Shown: positions 16,027 through 24,273, numbered from the stretch's first letter. The stretch: 64,000 nucleotides of DNA from Streptomyces sp. 1-11 (GCF_007176755.1 NZ_BJTV01000002.1:186655-250654), one strand, 5' to 3'. Made by a program: numbers and translations. The notes: generated by a model from the sequence alone, not told the origin.

Positions 16027-16830
16027 ATGGCCGGTAAGAAGGCGGCGAAGCTGCCGCGCGTGGTGTACGAGAACGAACTGCTGCGCCTGCAGACCGAGTT
16101 GGCGAAGCTGCAGGAGTGGGTGCGGTCCGAGGGCGCCCGGCTGGTGGTGGTCTTCGAGGGCCGGGACGCGGCGGGCAAGGGCGGCACCATCAAGCGGGTC
16201 GCCGAGCACCTCAATCCCCGGGTGGCCCGGATCGCGGCGCTGCCGAAGCCGACCGAGCGCGAGCGCACGCAGTGGTACTTCCAGCGGTACGTGGAGCACC
16301 TGCCGGCCGCCGGGGAGATCGTGCTGTTCGACCGGTCCTGGTACAACCGGGCCGGGGTGGAGCACGTGATGGGCTTCTGCACCAAGGAGGAGCACCAGCT
16401 CTTCCTGCGCCAGTGCCCGATCTTCGAGCGGATGCTGGTGGAGGACGGGATCCTGCTGCGCAAGTACTGGTTCTCGGTGAGCGACACCGAGCAGCAGGAG
16501 CGGTTCAGACGCCGGCTGGAGGATCCGCTGCGACAGTGGAAGCTGTCCCCGATGGACCTGGAGTCCATCACGCACTGGGAGGCCTACTCCCGGGCCAAGG
16601 ACGAGATGATGGTCCACACCGACATCGCCGAGGCCCCGTGGTTCGTCGTGGAGAGCGACGACAAGCGGCGGGCGCGGCTGAACATGATCGCCCACCTGCT
16701 CGGCTCCGTCCCGTACCACGAGGTGCCGCCGCAGGTGCTGCGGCTGCCGCCGCGTCCGCCGTCGACCGGCTACGAGCGTCCGCCGCGCGATCTGCAGACG
16801 TACGTGCCCGATCACACCGCCGGTCTCTGA
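16027..16830 (+). CDS. ppk2: Polyphosphate kinase 2 (PPK2)
   Basis: This 267-residue protein starts at the ATG at 16027 (GGAGG 4 nt upstream). It is a single PPK2 domain: Walker A in VVFEGRDAAGKGGTIKR near residue 45, the lid region with KPTERERTQWYFQRY, Walker B in IVLFDRSWYNRAGVEHVMGF, and WKLSPMDLESITHWEAYSRA near the C-terminus. PPK2 enzymes transfer phosphate between polyphosphate and nucleotides, usually making NTPs or NDPs from stored polyphosphate, or the reverse. In this island it would supply energy or manage polyphosphate during respiratory arrest. It is convergent with a Usp gene, with a repetitive spacer between. Confidence 0.93.
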   Translation: MAGKKAAKLPRVVYENELLRLQTELAKLQEWVRSEGARLVVVFEGRDAAGKGGTIKRVAEHLNPRVARIAALPKPTERERTQWYFQRYVEHLPAAGEIVLFDRSWYNRAGVEHVMGFCTKEEHQLFLRQCPIFERMLVEDGILLRKYWFSVSDTEQQERFRRRLEDPLRQWKLSPMDLESITHWEAYSRAKDEMMVHTDIAEAPWFVVESDDKRRARLNMIAHLLGSVPYHEVPPQVLRLPPRPPSTGYERPPRDLQTYVPDHTAGL

Positions 16831-16845
16831 GCGGCCGGCGGCTCC

Positions 16846-16920
16846 GGGCCGGGCCGCCCCACGCCGGGCTGCCCCAGGCCGGGCTGCCCCACGGGCCGCC
16901 CCGGGCCGGGCTGCCCCGCA
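16846..16920. repeat. Short GC-rich tandem repeats in convergent spacer
   Basis: Units of 15 bp (GCCGGGCTGCCCCAG at 16863-16877 and GCCGGGCTGCCCCAC at 16878-16892) alternate with shorter GGGCCGCCCC units between the 3' ends of ppk2 and the Usp gene. Each unit is nearly self-complementary and could fold. Confidence 0.7.
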
Positions 16921-17019
16921 TCACGGCACCCCGCATCGGCACCCCGCGCCACGGCGCCCGCGCCACGGCCGCCGCCGCACCCTCCCCGGAGTGCGGCGGC
17001 GGCCGGGCGGGGCCGGGCG

Positions 17020-17913
17020 TCAGCCGTGCGCCACCACGGCGACGGGCGCGACGGCGTGGTGCAGCACGGCGTGGGCGACGGTGCCGATGTGGGCGCCGAG
17101 CGGGGAGCGGCGGACGCGCCGGCCGACCACGACCAGCGAGGCGTCGCGGGAGGCCTCGATCAGCAGGAGCGAGGGGCTGATCCAGCGCGACTGCGTGACG
17201 ACCTCGACGCCGGGGTGCTTCAGCCGCCAGGGCCGCAGCGCCTCCTCCAGGGCGGCGGCGTGGCTCTTCGCCACCGTCGTGGTGACCTCGGGGTCCATGG
17301 CCATGCCGTAGGAGTAGTAGTACGACGGCGGGTTCCAGGCGTGCACCACCCGCAGCGGCACCGAGGCGCGCTCGGCGGCCTCGAACGCGAACTCGACCGG
17401 GGCCGCGTCCGGCGCCTTGACGTCCAGTCCCAGCACGACGGGGCCCGCCGGGTCGCCCGCCGCACCCGGGCCGGGCCCTTCGCCCGCCTGCTCGGCGGAG
17501 CGGACCAGGACCACGGGCCGTTCGCTGTGCGCCACGACCGACTGCCCCACCGAGCCGACCAGGAAGCCGCCGAGCCCGCTGAGGCCGCGCGAGCCGAGCA
17601 CGAGCAGTTCGGCCTGCCCGGCAGCGGCGGCCAGGACCTCGGCCGGCTGTCCGGTGAGCTGCTCGACGCCGACCTCGACGCCGGGGTGGCCCGACCGCAG
17701 GGCGTCGGCCGTTTCGCGGAGGATCCGCTCGGTCCAGTGCTGGTGCGTGTCGGCGCCCAGCAGCGGGGCCTCAGCCATGGGCTCCGGCACGGGCTGCCAG
17801 ACCTGGACCAGCTTCACCGGCAGGCCGCGCAGCCGGGCCTCACGGGCGGCCCACTCCGCCGCGGCGCGGCTCTCGGCCGAACCGTCGATGCCTACGGTGA
17901 TGGTGCGGGACAT
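17020..17913 (-). CDS. Universal stress protein, two UspA domains
   Basis: This 297-residue protein starts at the ATG at 17913 (AGAGG at 8 nt); a GTG 9 nt further upstream is less well placed. Domain 1 (SRTITVGIDGSAESRAAAEW) has GSRGLSGLGGFLVGSVGQSV and PVVLVR. Domain 2 (GPVVLGLDVKAPDAAPVEFA) has the unusual stretch WNPPSYYYSYGMAMDP and a diverged loop, GRRVRRSPLGAHIGTVAHAV. The Tyr-rich segment sits where domain 2 would receive nucleotide and may define another ligand site. It lies 160 bp downstream of the DoxX-like gene on the same strand. Fifth Usp of the island. Confidence 0.88.
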   Translation of the reverse strand: MSRTITVGIDGSAESRAAAEWAAREARLRGLPVKLVQVWQPVPEPMAEAPLLGADTHQHWTERILRETADALRSGHPGVEVGVEQLTGQPAEVLAAAAGQAELLVLGSRGLSGLGGFLVGSVGQSVVAHSERPVVLVRSAEQAGEGPGPGAAGDPAGPVVLGLDVKAPDAAPVEFAFEAAERASVPLRVVHAWNPPSYYYSYGMAMDPEVTTTVAKSHAAALEEALRPWRLKHPGVEVVTQSRWISPSLLLIEASRDASLVVVGRRVRRSPLGAHIGTVAHAVLHHAVAPVAVVAHG

Positions 17914-18073
17914 GATCTCCACCTCTCGTGGATGGGGGGACGCCGGGGTGGCGTCGCGCTCCGGGGGGTTGTGGGACTGTGCGGGCCGGCGTCGCCGCCT
18001 TCGCCGGGGTCGCGGCGCGGGAAGCCGGCCGGTCGCCGGGGCGGTCCCGTGGGGGCCGTCCCGGCTCGGCGGG

Positions 18074-18703
18074 TCAGCGCAGCCAGGCGTGGTCGCGGAC
18101 GACGGGGAGCCGGGCCCACCGCCGGCCCAGGCCCCAGGTGGTGCCCGCGCCCGCCGCCGCCACGGCGATCAGCGCCACCGCGTAGATCACGTGGTAGTCG
18201 GCGAACGGGTTGGCCGACATGCTCGGCGACCCGTCCGACAGCCGCCTGGCCGGCGGCCACTCGGCCAGCCACATCAGCGCCATCATCGCCGTGCCCGCGA
18301 GCGCGGCCGGCCGCAGCGCCACCCCCGCCATGACCGCGGCCCCGATGCCCAGCAGGCCGAGCATGAACAGCCAGTCCGCCCAGCCGGCGCCGGCCCAGGC
18401 GTGGAACGTCGACTCCATCGGGCCGGCGGCCACCGAGCTGAGGAAGCCCCTGGTCGGCGACCCGCCGTCGATCCAGCCCCGGCCGGAAGCCGTCGCGTAC
18501 CCGAGCCCGAAGGCCTTGTCCAGGAACGCCCACAGGAAGACGAACCCGGTCAGCAGCCGCAGCGACGCCAGGGCGGCGTCCTGCGCGGTGTGCGTGGCGG
18601 CGCGTGCCGAAGCGCCGGATCCGGCGACTGAGCGGGCCAGGTGCCGGCGGAGGGCCGGCAGGCGGAAGCCGGGGCTCCGGTGGGTGTGCTCGTGCACGGC
18701 CAT
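18074..18703 (-). CDS. DoxX-like membrane protein
   Basis: This 209-residue protein starts at the ATG at 18703. After a cytoplasmic N-terminus of about 45 residues, four hydrophobic segments follow: LASLRLLTGFVFLWAFLDKA, the WADWLFMLGLLGIGAAVMA segment, ALAGTAMMALMWLAEWPP, and HVIYAVALIAVAAAGAGTTW. The FLWAFLDKAFGLG motif after helix 1 is characteristic of DoxX/DoxD-type proteins, which include subunits linked to thiosulfate:quinone oxidoreductase and membrane redox complexes. A possible quinone-linked role fits the context. A DosR-like box is centred 109 bp before the start. Confidence 0.82.
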   Translation of the reverse strand: MAVHEHTHRSPGFRLPALRRHLARSVAGSGASARAATHTAQDAALASLRLLTGFVFLWAFLDKAFGLGYATASGRGWIDGGSPTRGFLSSVAAGPMESTFHAWAGAGWADWLFMLGLLGIGAAVMAGVALRPAALAGTAMMALMWLAEWPPARRLSDGSPSMSANPFADYHVIYAVALIAVAAAGAGTTWGLGRRWARLPVVRDHAWLR

Positions 18704-18805
18704 GATGGTGGTCCCTTCGGGGGGTGTCCGGGTCGTCGTTTCCCGACGGCACTCACTCTGGCCCGGCGCGCGGCGCCGGGCCGGATGCCGAAGGTCTCCC
18801 TCCGA

Positions 18806-18819
18806 GGGCCGAACGTCCC
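18806..18819. promoter_or_regulatory. DosR/OsdR-like box upstream of the DoxX-like gene
   Basis: GGGCCGAACGTCCC (reverse GGGACGTTCGGCCC) fits GGG-n-C-n4-G-n-CCC exactly. It lies 103-116 bp before the DoxX start and directly after the regulator gene, and is identical to the box at 14934. Confidence 0.65.
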
Positions 18820-18842
18820 TGTCCTGACGGGACGTTGTGCCG

Positions 18843-19526
18843 TCAGCGTCCTTCCCGGCCCCGTTTGTCCTGGATCTGGGTGGCGATGACGGCGGCCTGG
18901 ATGCGCCGCTCGACGCCGAGTTTGGCGAGCAGGCGGGAGATGTGGTTCTTCACCGTCTTCTCGGCGAGGTACAGCCGCTGACCTATCTGACGGTTCGTCA
19001 GACCTTCGCCGATGAGGGCCAGGATCTCCCGCTCGCGGTCGGTGAGGCCGGGCAGCTCGTCGAGTTCCTCCCGCTGCTGCGGGCCTCCGCGCAGCCGGGC
19101 CATCAGTCTGGCGGTGGCACTCGGGTCGAGCAGCGACTGGCCGGCCGCCACGGTGCGTACGGCGGACACCAGATCGGAGCCCCGGATCTGCTTGAGGACG
19201 TAACCGGAGGCGCCCGCCATGATCGAGTCGAGCAGCGCCTCCTCGTCGTCGAACGAGGTCAGCATCAGACAGGCCAGCTCGGGCATGCGCGAGCGCAGCT
19301 CCCGGCAGACGCTCACGCCGTCGCCGTCGGGCAGCCGGACGTCCAGCACCGCGACCCGGGGGCGCAGCGCGGGGATCCGCACCAGTGCCTGCTCCGCCGT
19401 GCCGGCCTCGCCGATCACCTGGATGTCCGGTTCGTCGTCCAGCAGGTCGCGCACACCGCGCCGGACCACCTCGTGATCGTCCAGCAGGAAGACCGGGATC
19501 GGGCTGCCCTGCTCGCCGTCCGCCAT
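18843..19526 (-). CDS. LuxR/NarL-family response regulator, DevR/DosR/OsdR type
   Basis: This 227-residue protein starts at the ATG at 19526 behind GAGGAG. The receiver domain has the acidic pair in FLLDDHEVV, the phospho-acceptor Asp62 in [12 protein letters not shown], Thr90 in [10 protein letters not shown] and Lys112 in GYVLKQIRG. The LuxR-type helix-turn-helix is at about residues 158-215 ([20 protein letters not shown], then [20 protein letters not shown]). The DDEEAL and [11 protein letters not shown] segments are typical of DevR/DosR, the hypoxia and dormancy regulator. Its likely partner is the GAF kinase at 9707, 7 kb away rather than adjacent. A near-perfect box lies about 95 bp upstream of its own start, suggesting autoregulation. 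Confidence 0.9.
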   Translation of the reverse strand: MADGEQGSPIPVFLLDDHEVVRRGVRDLLDDEPDIQVIGEAGTAEQALVRIPALRPRVAVLDVRLPDGDGVSVCRELRSRMPELACLMLTSFDDEEALLDSIMAGASGYVLKQIRGSDLVSAVRTVAAGQSLLDPSATARLMARLRGGPQQREELDELPGLTDREREILALIGEGLTNRQIGQRLYLAEKTVKNHISRLLAKLGVERRIQAAVIATQIQDKRGREGR

Positions 19527-19614
19527 TGACCGCTCCTCGTTCGCGCTCTCCGCCCGCCGGCGGATACCGGCGGCCTCCCTACCGGATCCTTGCCCCACCC
19601 GGGCCGGACAGCCA

Positions 19615-19628
19615 GGGCCGAACGGCCC
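19615..19628. promoter_or_regulatory. DosR/OsdR-like box upstream of the regulator gene
   Basis: GGGCCGAACGGCCC, flanked by A and T that extend the dyad to 16 bp, is centred about 95 bp before the response-regulator start. It is the best example of the island's palindrome and suggests autoregulation. Confidence 0.7.
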
Positions 19629-19709
19629 TGGTGTGCGGGACACCGTGCGGTTCCGGCCCCCGTCCGTGCCCGGGCGACCCGCACCCACCGGGTACCCGGG
19701 GCGGACGAC

Positions 19710-19840
19710 CGGGCGGCGCGGAAGGACGGGCGGCGCGGAAGGGACGGCCGGGCGGCGCGAAGGGGCGGTCAGCGCGGAAGGGACGGCCGGACGGCGCGGA
19801 GGGGCGGGCGGAGGGCCGTGGGCGGCGCGTCAGGCGGGAA
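19710..19840. repeat. Degenerate tandem array around the 3' end of a PPOX gene
   Basis: About five irregular units built on GGGCGGCGCGGAAGGGACGG (roughly 17-21 bp each) lie between the regulator promoter and the PPOX gene. The outermost degenerate unit (GGGCGGCGCGTCAGGCGGGA) includes the PPOX stop codon at 19830-19832. Confidence 0.65.
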
Positions 19841-20270
19841 GGTGGACGCCGTACATCGTGCGGCCGCCGACGAGCTCCCGGCCGGTGACCAGCTCGGGCT
19901 CGATGCGCACGAAGATCTCGTCGGGCGAGGGCACCCAGGAGCACGGGCCGATCCGGTCCAGGCGCTCCGCCTCGGCAGGGTCCGTGACGACCCGGGCCCG
20001 GCCGGTGACGACGACGCTCCACCCGGACCGCGCGTCCGCGTCGACCGCGTCCGCCTCGAAGGCCACGACGGAGCCGTCGACGGCGTGGGCCATCTCCGAG
20101 GCCGCCGAGGTGCGCAGCAGCACCGCGCCGTCGTCGTCGAGGCTGAAGTTCACCGGCACGACGGCGGGCAGCGCCTGGCGGGTGTGGACGATACGGCCGA
20201 CGGGGGCCGTGCCCAGCAGGCGCTCGCACTCGTGACGGCCGAGCTCGCGGAATCCATCGTTCGGGTACAT
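19830..20270 (-). CDS. Pyridoxamine-5'-phosphate-oxidase-like (PPOX) flavoprotein
   Basis: This 146-residue protein starts at the ATG at 20270, with only a weak ribosome site. The sequence YPNDGFRELGRHECERLLG, APVGRIVHTRQALPAVVPVN, FSLDDDGAVLLRTSAAS and GWSVVVTGRARVVTDPAE follows the same order as the protein at 15166, and the two share most positions. It belongs to the split-barrel flavin/F420-binding superfamily. The C-terminus is slightly longer (MYGVHLPA). A 17-bp palindrome and a half-site of the island's box lie 70-110 bp upstream. Confidence 0.86.
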   Translation of the reverse strand: MYPNDGFRELGRHECERLLGTAPVGRIVHTRQALPAVVPVNFSLDDDGAVLLRTSAASEMAHAVDGSVVAFEADAVDADARSGWSVVVTGRARVVTDPAEAERLDRIGPCSWVPSPDEIFVRIEPELVTGRELVGGRTMYGVHLPA

Positions 20271-21082
20271 CGGACAGACCGTCTTTCGCCAGTTGGACCG
20301 GATCACGATCCATGCTGGGCCGGACCCCGGCCGCCGCGCGAGGGACCACCGGTCCCTACGGCCCGGCAGAACGGCCCGTGGACGGACGGCGCCCCGGGAG
20401 GGCCGGGCGACCCGCCCACGTCCCCGCGAACGCCCCGCTCGGCCCCGTCGACGCTGGGCCGGTCCACGGCACGCGCCCCCGCTCCGGCCACGTCGGCATC
20501 CAGGTCCGCTCCCGCCGCCGCGGCGCCAGGTCCGCTCCCACCCCCAGGCGTACGCTCGTGAGCCCGCCCTCGCGCGCACCCCCATGCGTCAGCCCCGGCG
20601 CGCACGCCGCCCTTCGGCGTCACACCCGGTGACGGCAGGACCGCGGCCCGGGCCCGGTGGAGGCGGACGGGCGGCCGGCCCCCTGCGGACCGGTGCCACC
20701 GCACGCATCCGGCTCGGCGCCCGGGAGGGCCGAGCGCCTGAGCCCTGGGCACCCGGCGCGGCAACTTCCCGGCCGGCGGCCGGAGCGGCGGGCAGACTGT
20801 GCGGCAGGCGGCGGCCGGATTGGCGGGCGGCCGGTGCGGCGACCGGCGGCCGATGTGGCGGCCGGCGGTGACTGGACCGGCGGCGCATCGAGGGTGGGAC
20901 CGGGAAGGGCCCCCGCGTCACCGCCGGCGGCACAGCACCGGCTGACCGGCGGCGCGCGCCCCGCCTCTCGTGCCGTCGCTCCGCGCCCGGGCGACCACGG
21001 CGGCATGACGGGCCGTGAGGCCGGCACCCCGTGTACCCGGAATCCCCCCGTCAGCAAGTCCGCTGTAAGTAGGCTGATATGC
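20271..21082. other. 812-bp spacer between stress island and polysaccharide locus
   Basis: No gene is supported. 20341-20357 is the palindrome AGGGACC-ACC-GGTCCCT, and 20369-20377 a GAACGGCCC half-site, both positioned to act on the PPOX gene. The middle consists of monotonous GC-rich sequence with short CGGCCGG-type repeats. The end (21040-21080) is less GC-rich and probably holds the nucleotidyltransferase promoter. Confidence 0.5.
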
Positions 21083-22150
21083 ATGAAGGCACTTTTGTTG
21101 TCTGGTGGCTCAGGTACCCGGTTGCGCCCCATAACCCATACATCGGCGAAGCAGCTCGTACCCGTCGCGAACAAGCCGGTGCTTTTCTACGGCCTGGAGG
21201 CGATCGCCGAGGCCGGCATCACCGACGTCGGCATCATCGTCGGGGACACGGCCGAGGAGATCCGGGAGGCGGTCGGCGACGGTGCCGCGTTCGGACTCGC
21301 CGTCACCTACATCCCCCAGGAGGCCCCGCTGGGCCTGGCCCACGCGGTGCTGATCGCCCGTGAGTTCCTGGGCGACGACGACTTCGTGATGTACCTGGGC
21401 GACAACTTCATCGTGGGCGGCATCAGGGATCTGGTGGACGCCTTCCGCGCCGAGCGGCCGCAGGCCCAGATCCTGCTGACCCGGGTGCCGGACCCGACCG
21501 CCTTCGGTGTGGCCGAACTCGACGCGCAGGGGCGGGTGACCGGCCTGGAGGAGAAGCCCAAGCACCCCAAGAGCGAACTGGCCCTGGTGGGCGTGTACCT
21601 GTTCACGCCCGCGATCCACGAGGCCGTGCGCTCCATCGAGCCCTCCTGGCGCGGCGAGCTGGAGATCACGCACGCCATCCAGTGGCTGATCGACGCCGGC
21701 CGCGACGTGCGCTCCACGACGATCTCGGGGTACTGGAAGGACACCGGGAACGTCACCGACATGCTCGAGGTGAACCGCTCGGTGCTGGAGACCCTGGACC
21801 GCCGGGTCGACGGCACCGTCGACGACGACAGCGAGATCATCGGGCGGGTGCGCATCGAGTCCGGCGCGAAGGTGACCGGCAGCCGGATCGTGGGTCCGGT
21901 GGCCATCGGCGCGAACACAGTGATCACCGACTCGTACATCGGCCCCTTCACCTCGATCGCCGGCGACTGCCGCATCGAGGACAGCGAGATCGAGTACTCG
22001 ATCGTCCTGCGCGACTCCTCGGTGAGCGGCGTCCGGCGGGTCGAGGCCTCGCTCATCGGCCGCAACGTCGAGGTGACGCCCTCGCCCGGCAAGCCCGCCG
22101 CCCACCGGTTCGTCCTGGGCGACCACAGCAAGGTCCAGATCTCGTCATGA
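21083..22150 (+). CDS. Glucose-1-phosphate thymidylyltransferase-like nucleotidyltransferase (long form)
   Basis: This 355-residue protein starts at an ATG with weak AGG upstream. The N-terminal catalytic domain has KALLLSGGSGTRLRPITHTS with the G-x-G-T-R-L-R-P nucleotide signature, KQLVPVANKPVLFYGLEA, and the metal-site YLGDNFIVGG. The sugar-phosphate EEKPKHPKS motif and GYWKDTGNVTDMLEVNR follow. The C-terminal ~100 residues are a left-handed beta-helix, as in StrD-type and archaeal long-form enzymes. It would make dTDP- (or UDP-) glucose for the polysaccharide or a deoxysugar, but rmlB, rmlC and rmlD are not in the window. It opens the locus, 61 bp before an acetyltransferase gene. Confidence 0.88.
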   Translation: MKALLLSGGSGTRLRPITHTSAKQLVPVANKPVLFYGLEAIAEAGITDVGIIVGDTAEEIREAVGDGAAFGLAVTYIPQEAPLGLAHAVLIAREFLGDDDFVMYLGDNFIVGGIRDLVDAFRAERPQAQILLTRVPDPTAFGVAELDAQGRVTGLEEKPKHPKSELALVGVYLFTPAIHEAVRSIEPSWRGELEITHAIQWLIDAGRDVRSTTISGYWKDTGNVTDMLEVNRSVLETLDRRVDGTVDDDSEIIGRVRIESGAKVTGSRIVGPVAIGANTVITDSYIGPFTSIAGDCRIEDSEIEYSIVLRDSSVSGVRRVEASLIGRNVEVTPSPGKPAAHRFVLGDHSKVQISS

Positions 22151-22211
22151 CGACCGGCGACCCGGTGAACGGCCGGGTGGGCCGCACCGACGACACAAGG
22201 AGACCGACCCG

Positions 22212-22811
22212 TTGAACACGAGGATCCAGCCCACCGCCCAGGTCGACGGGACGGCCGTCGTCGGTGACGGCACGACGGTCTGGGATCTGGCCCAGATCCG
22301 GGAGGACGCCCGGCTGGGAAGCGGGTGCATCGTGGGCCGGGGGGCCTACGTGGGCCCGGGGGTGTGGATCGGCGACCGCGTGAAGCTCCAGAACCACGCC
22401 CTGGTCTACGAGCCCGCGGTGCTCGGCGACGGCGTGTTCGTCGGCCCGGCGGCGGTGCTCACCAACGACCACAACCCGCGTTCGGTGGATCCGGAGGGCC
22501 GGCTGAAGCGCGGCGGCGACTGGGATGCCGTGGCCGTGGTGGTGGACGAGGGGGCGTCGCTGGGGGCCCGTTCGGTGTGCGTGGCGCCGGTGCGCGTCGG
22601 GCGCTGGGCGCTGGTCGCGGCGGGTGCCGTGGTGACCCGCGACGTGCCGGACTTCGCGCTCGTGGCGGGCGTGCCGGCGCGCCGGATCGGCTGGGTCGGC
22701 CGGGCCGGCGTCCGCCTGATGGAGCGGGAGGGCGAGCCGGGTTGCTGGGAGTGCCCCGAGACCGGCGAGCGGTACGACGAGAAGGACGGCGAACTCGTCC
22801 CGCGCGTCTGA
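22212..22811 (+). CDS. WlbB/WbpD-like sugar N-acetyltransferase (hexapeptide repeat)
   Basis: This 199-residue protein starts at a TTG (22212) with AAGGAG at 9 nt. Hexapeptide repeats (VVGDGTTVWDLAQIREDARL, CIVGRGAYVGPGVWIGDRVK) form a left-handed beta-helix. FVGPAAVLTNDHNPRS, with the catalytic-site Asn/His region, and VPARRIGWVGRAGVRL then match acetyltransferases that N-acetylate UDP-3-amino sugars in diacetamido-uronate synthesis. The C-terminal CWECPETGERYDEKDGEL tail with C-x2-C is also seen in this subgroup. It fits with the dehydrogenase at 25040, oxidoreductase at 45073 and aminotransferase at 41106. Confidence 0.8.
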   Translation: MNTRIQPTAQVDGTAVVGDGTTVWDLAQIREDARLGSGCIVGRGAYVGPGVWIGDRVKLQNHALVYEPAVLGDGVFVGPAAVLTNDHNPRSVDPEGRLKRGGDWDAVAVVVDEGASLGARSVCVAPVRVGRWALVAAGAVVTRDVPDFALVAGVPARRIGWVGRAGVRLMEREGEPGCWECPETGERYDEKDGELVPRV

Positions 22812-23100
22812 GGAGTTCGACTTCAGAAGTACCGGTCCCGATTTACCCAAAACACCGTTCGTCGAACATGTGCAGGCATAACATGTGTGCGAACTGTGCA
22901 GGCTCAGCACAGTGAGCACACGATTCGGCAGTGCCCGGGGGGGTTTTCACAGTGGGGACATCTGTGCCTGAAGCGAGGAGCGGCAGCCGCTCCGGCGCCT
23001 GACATCCACGTCGCCTTTTTCACCGCCCGGCCGTTCGCGCCGCGGCGATCTCAAGTCTGCGCGAAAACAGGACCCACAGGGGGGTTGGTGTGTCCGAACG
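22812..23100. promoter_or_regulatory. Promoter region of the main polysaccharide operon
   Basis: This 289-bp gap is locally AT-richer. Direct repeats ACATGTG (22866-22872, 22881-22887) are followed by a perfect inverted repeat ACTGTGC (22893-22899) / GCACAGT (22907-22913). The dyads are well placed to control the long operon that starts at 23101. No gene is seen. Confidence 0.55.
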
Positions 23101-24273
23101 ATGACCATCACACGTCTGGCGGCGCTCGGCCGTGAGGAGCCGCGGCTGCTCACGCTCGCCCAACGGCTGCTCTCGGTCGCCGAGTCGGGGCTTCCGTCGA
23201 TGCTGCTCCCCGGCAAGGAGGCCTTCGCCTTCACCATGGCCGGGCACCGGTCACCCGACGGCTCCTGGACGCTGGAGCGGCGCGGGACCAGCACCCGGTA
23301 CGCGGCCATCACCGCGCTCGGGGCGCGGTTCCTGCCCGAGGACCGACAGCGCGCGGTGCTCGGCGGGCGCGGCGCCCAGGAGTTCACGGGCCTGCTGATC
23401 GAGTCGCTGCCCGCGGTGACCAACCTCGGCGACGCGGCCCTCATCGCCTGGGCCGCCGCCGACACCGGGCACCCCAAACTGTCCGACGCCCTCGACCGGA
23501 TGCACGCGCTGGACGAGGAGGGGCGGCCGCAGTACACCGTCGAGGCCGCGTGGGTGCTGTCCGCCCTAGCGGCGGCGCGCGGCACGGCCGACGTGGAGGA
23601 GCGCCTCACCGCGGCCCGCGACCGCCTGCTGCGGGCCCGGATCGGCGACAGCCCGCTGTTCCCGCACGCCACGGGCCCCGGCCTGGTGCCCTGGTACCGG
23701 GCCCATGTGAGCTGCTTCGCCGACCAGACCTACCCGCTCCAGGCCCTGGCCCGGGCGCACGCCACCGGCGACGCGGACGGCGATCCGCGGGCCCTGGCCG
23801 CGGCCGAGGCCTGCGCCGCGCGCATCTGCGCACTGCAGGGTGACGGCGGGCAGTGGTGGTGGCACTACGACGCCCGCACCGGCGGCGTCGTGGAGGGCTA
23901 CCCGGTCTACAGCGTCCACCAGCACGCGATGGCCCCGACCGCCCTGTTCGACCTCGCCGACGCCGGCGGCGCCGACTTCGCCGCGTCGGTCCGCAAGGGC
24001 CTGGCCTGGATGACGGCCGTACCGGAACTGGCCGCACACCCGGACAGGGACGAGCCGCTGATCCTGGACGAACTGGGCGTCACCTGGCGCAAGGTCTTCC
24101 GGGGCGACCCGAAGAAGGCCGTGCGCGCCGCCCGGGGCCTCGGTACCCGGGTGGCTCCCCACCTCCGGCTGAAGCCACTGGACCGGGTGTACCGGCCCGT
24201 CCACGTGGACCGCGAATGCCGGCCGTACGAATTCGGCTGGATGCTCCACGCCTGGCAGGGAGGCAGAGTATGA
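23101..24273 (+). CDS. Unknown conserved-type protein, probably helical toroid
   Basis: I do not recognise this 390-residue protein. It has no signal peptide or clear membrane segment. It is rich in Ala/Leu helices punctuated by aromatic motifs: HRSPDGSWTLERRGTSTRYA near residue 50, PWYRAHVSCFADQTYPLQAL near 200, and GGQWWWHYDARTGGVVEGYP with YSVHQHAMAPTALFDLAD near 255. Repeated helix pairs each ending in an aromatic, His-containing loop suggest an alpha/alpha barrel, the fold of several polysaccharide-processing enzymes and terpenoid cyclases. The gene overlaps the TagA-like glycosyltransferase by 4 bp (ATGA) and opens the operon, so a role in making or modifying the polysaccharide is inferred. 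Confidence 0.8.
   Translation: MTITRLAALGREEPRLLTLAQRLLSVAESGLPSMLLPGKEAFAFTMAGHRSPDGSWTLERRGTSTRYAAITALGARFLPEDRQRAVLGGRGAQEFTGLLIESLPAVTNLGDAALIAWAAADTGHPKLSDALDRMHALDEEGRPQYTVEAAWVLSALAAARGTADVEERLTAARDRLLRARIGDSPLFPHATGPGLVPWYRAHVSCFADQTYPLQALARAHATGDADGDPRALAAAEACAARICALQGDGGQWWWHYDARTGGVVEGYPVYSVHQHAMAPTALFDLADAGGADFAASVRKGLAWMTAVPELAAHPDRDEPLILDELGVTWRKVFRGDPKKAVRAARGLGTRVAPHLRLKPLDRVYRPVHVDRECRPYEFGWMLHAWQGGRV

Noticed and set aside
17941..18073. A DosR-like box (GGGACTGTGCGGGCC) before the Usp at 17020
   Set aside because: Spacing and right arm do not fit the palindrome seen elsewhere; it may be chance in G-rich DNA.
20657..21082. An N-terminal extension of the nucleotidyltransferase from an upstream start
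   Set aside because: The extension is Arg/Gly/Pro-rich without family similarity, and the K-A-L-L-L-S-G-G-S-G-T-R motif normally starts at residue 2, as with the ATG at 21083.
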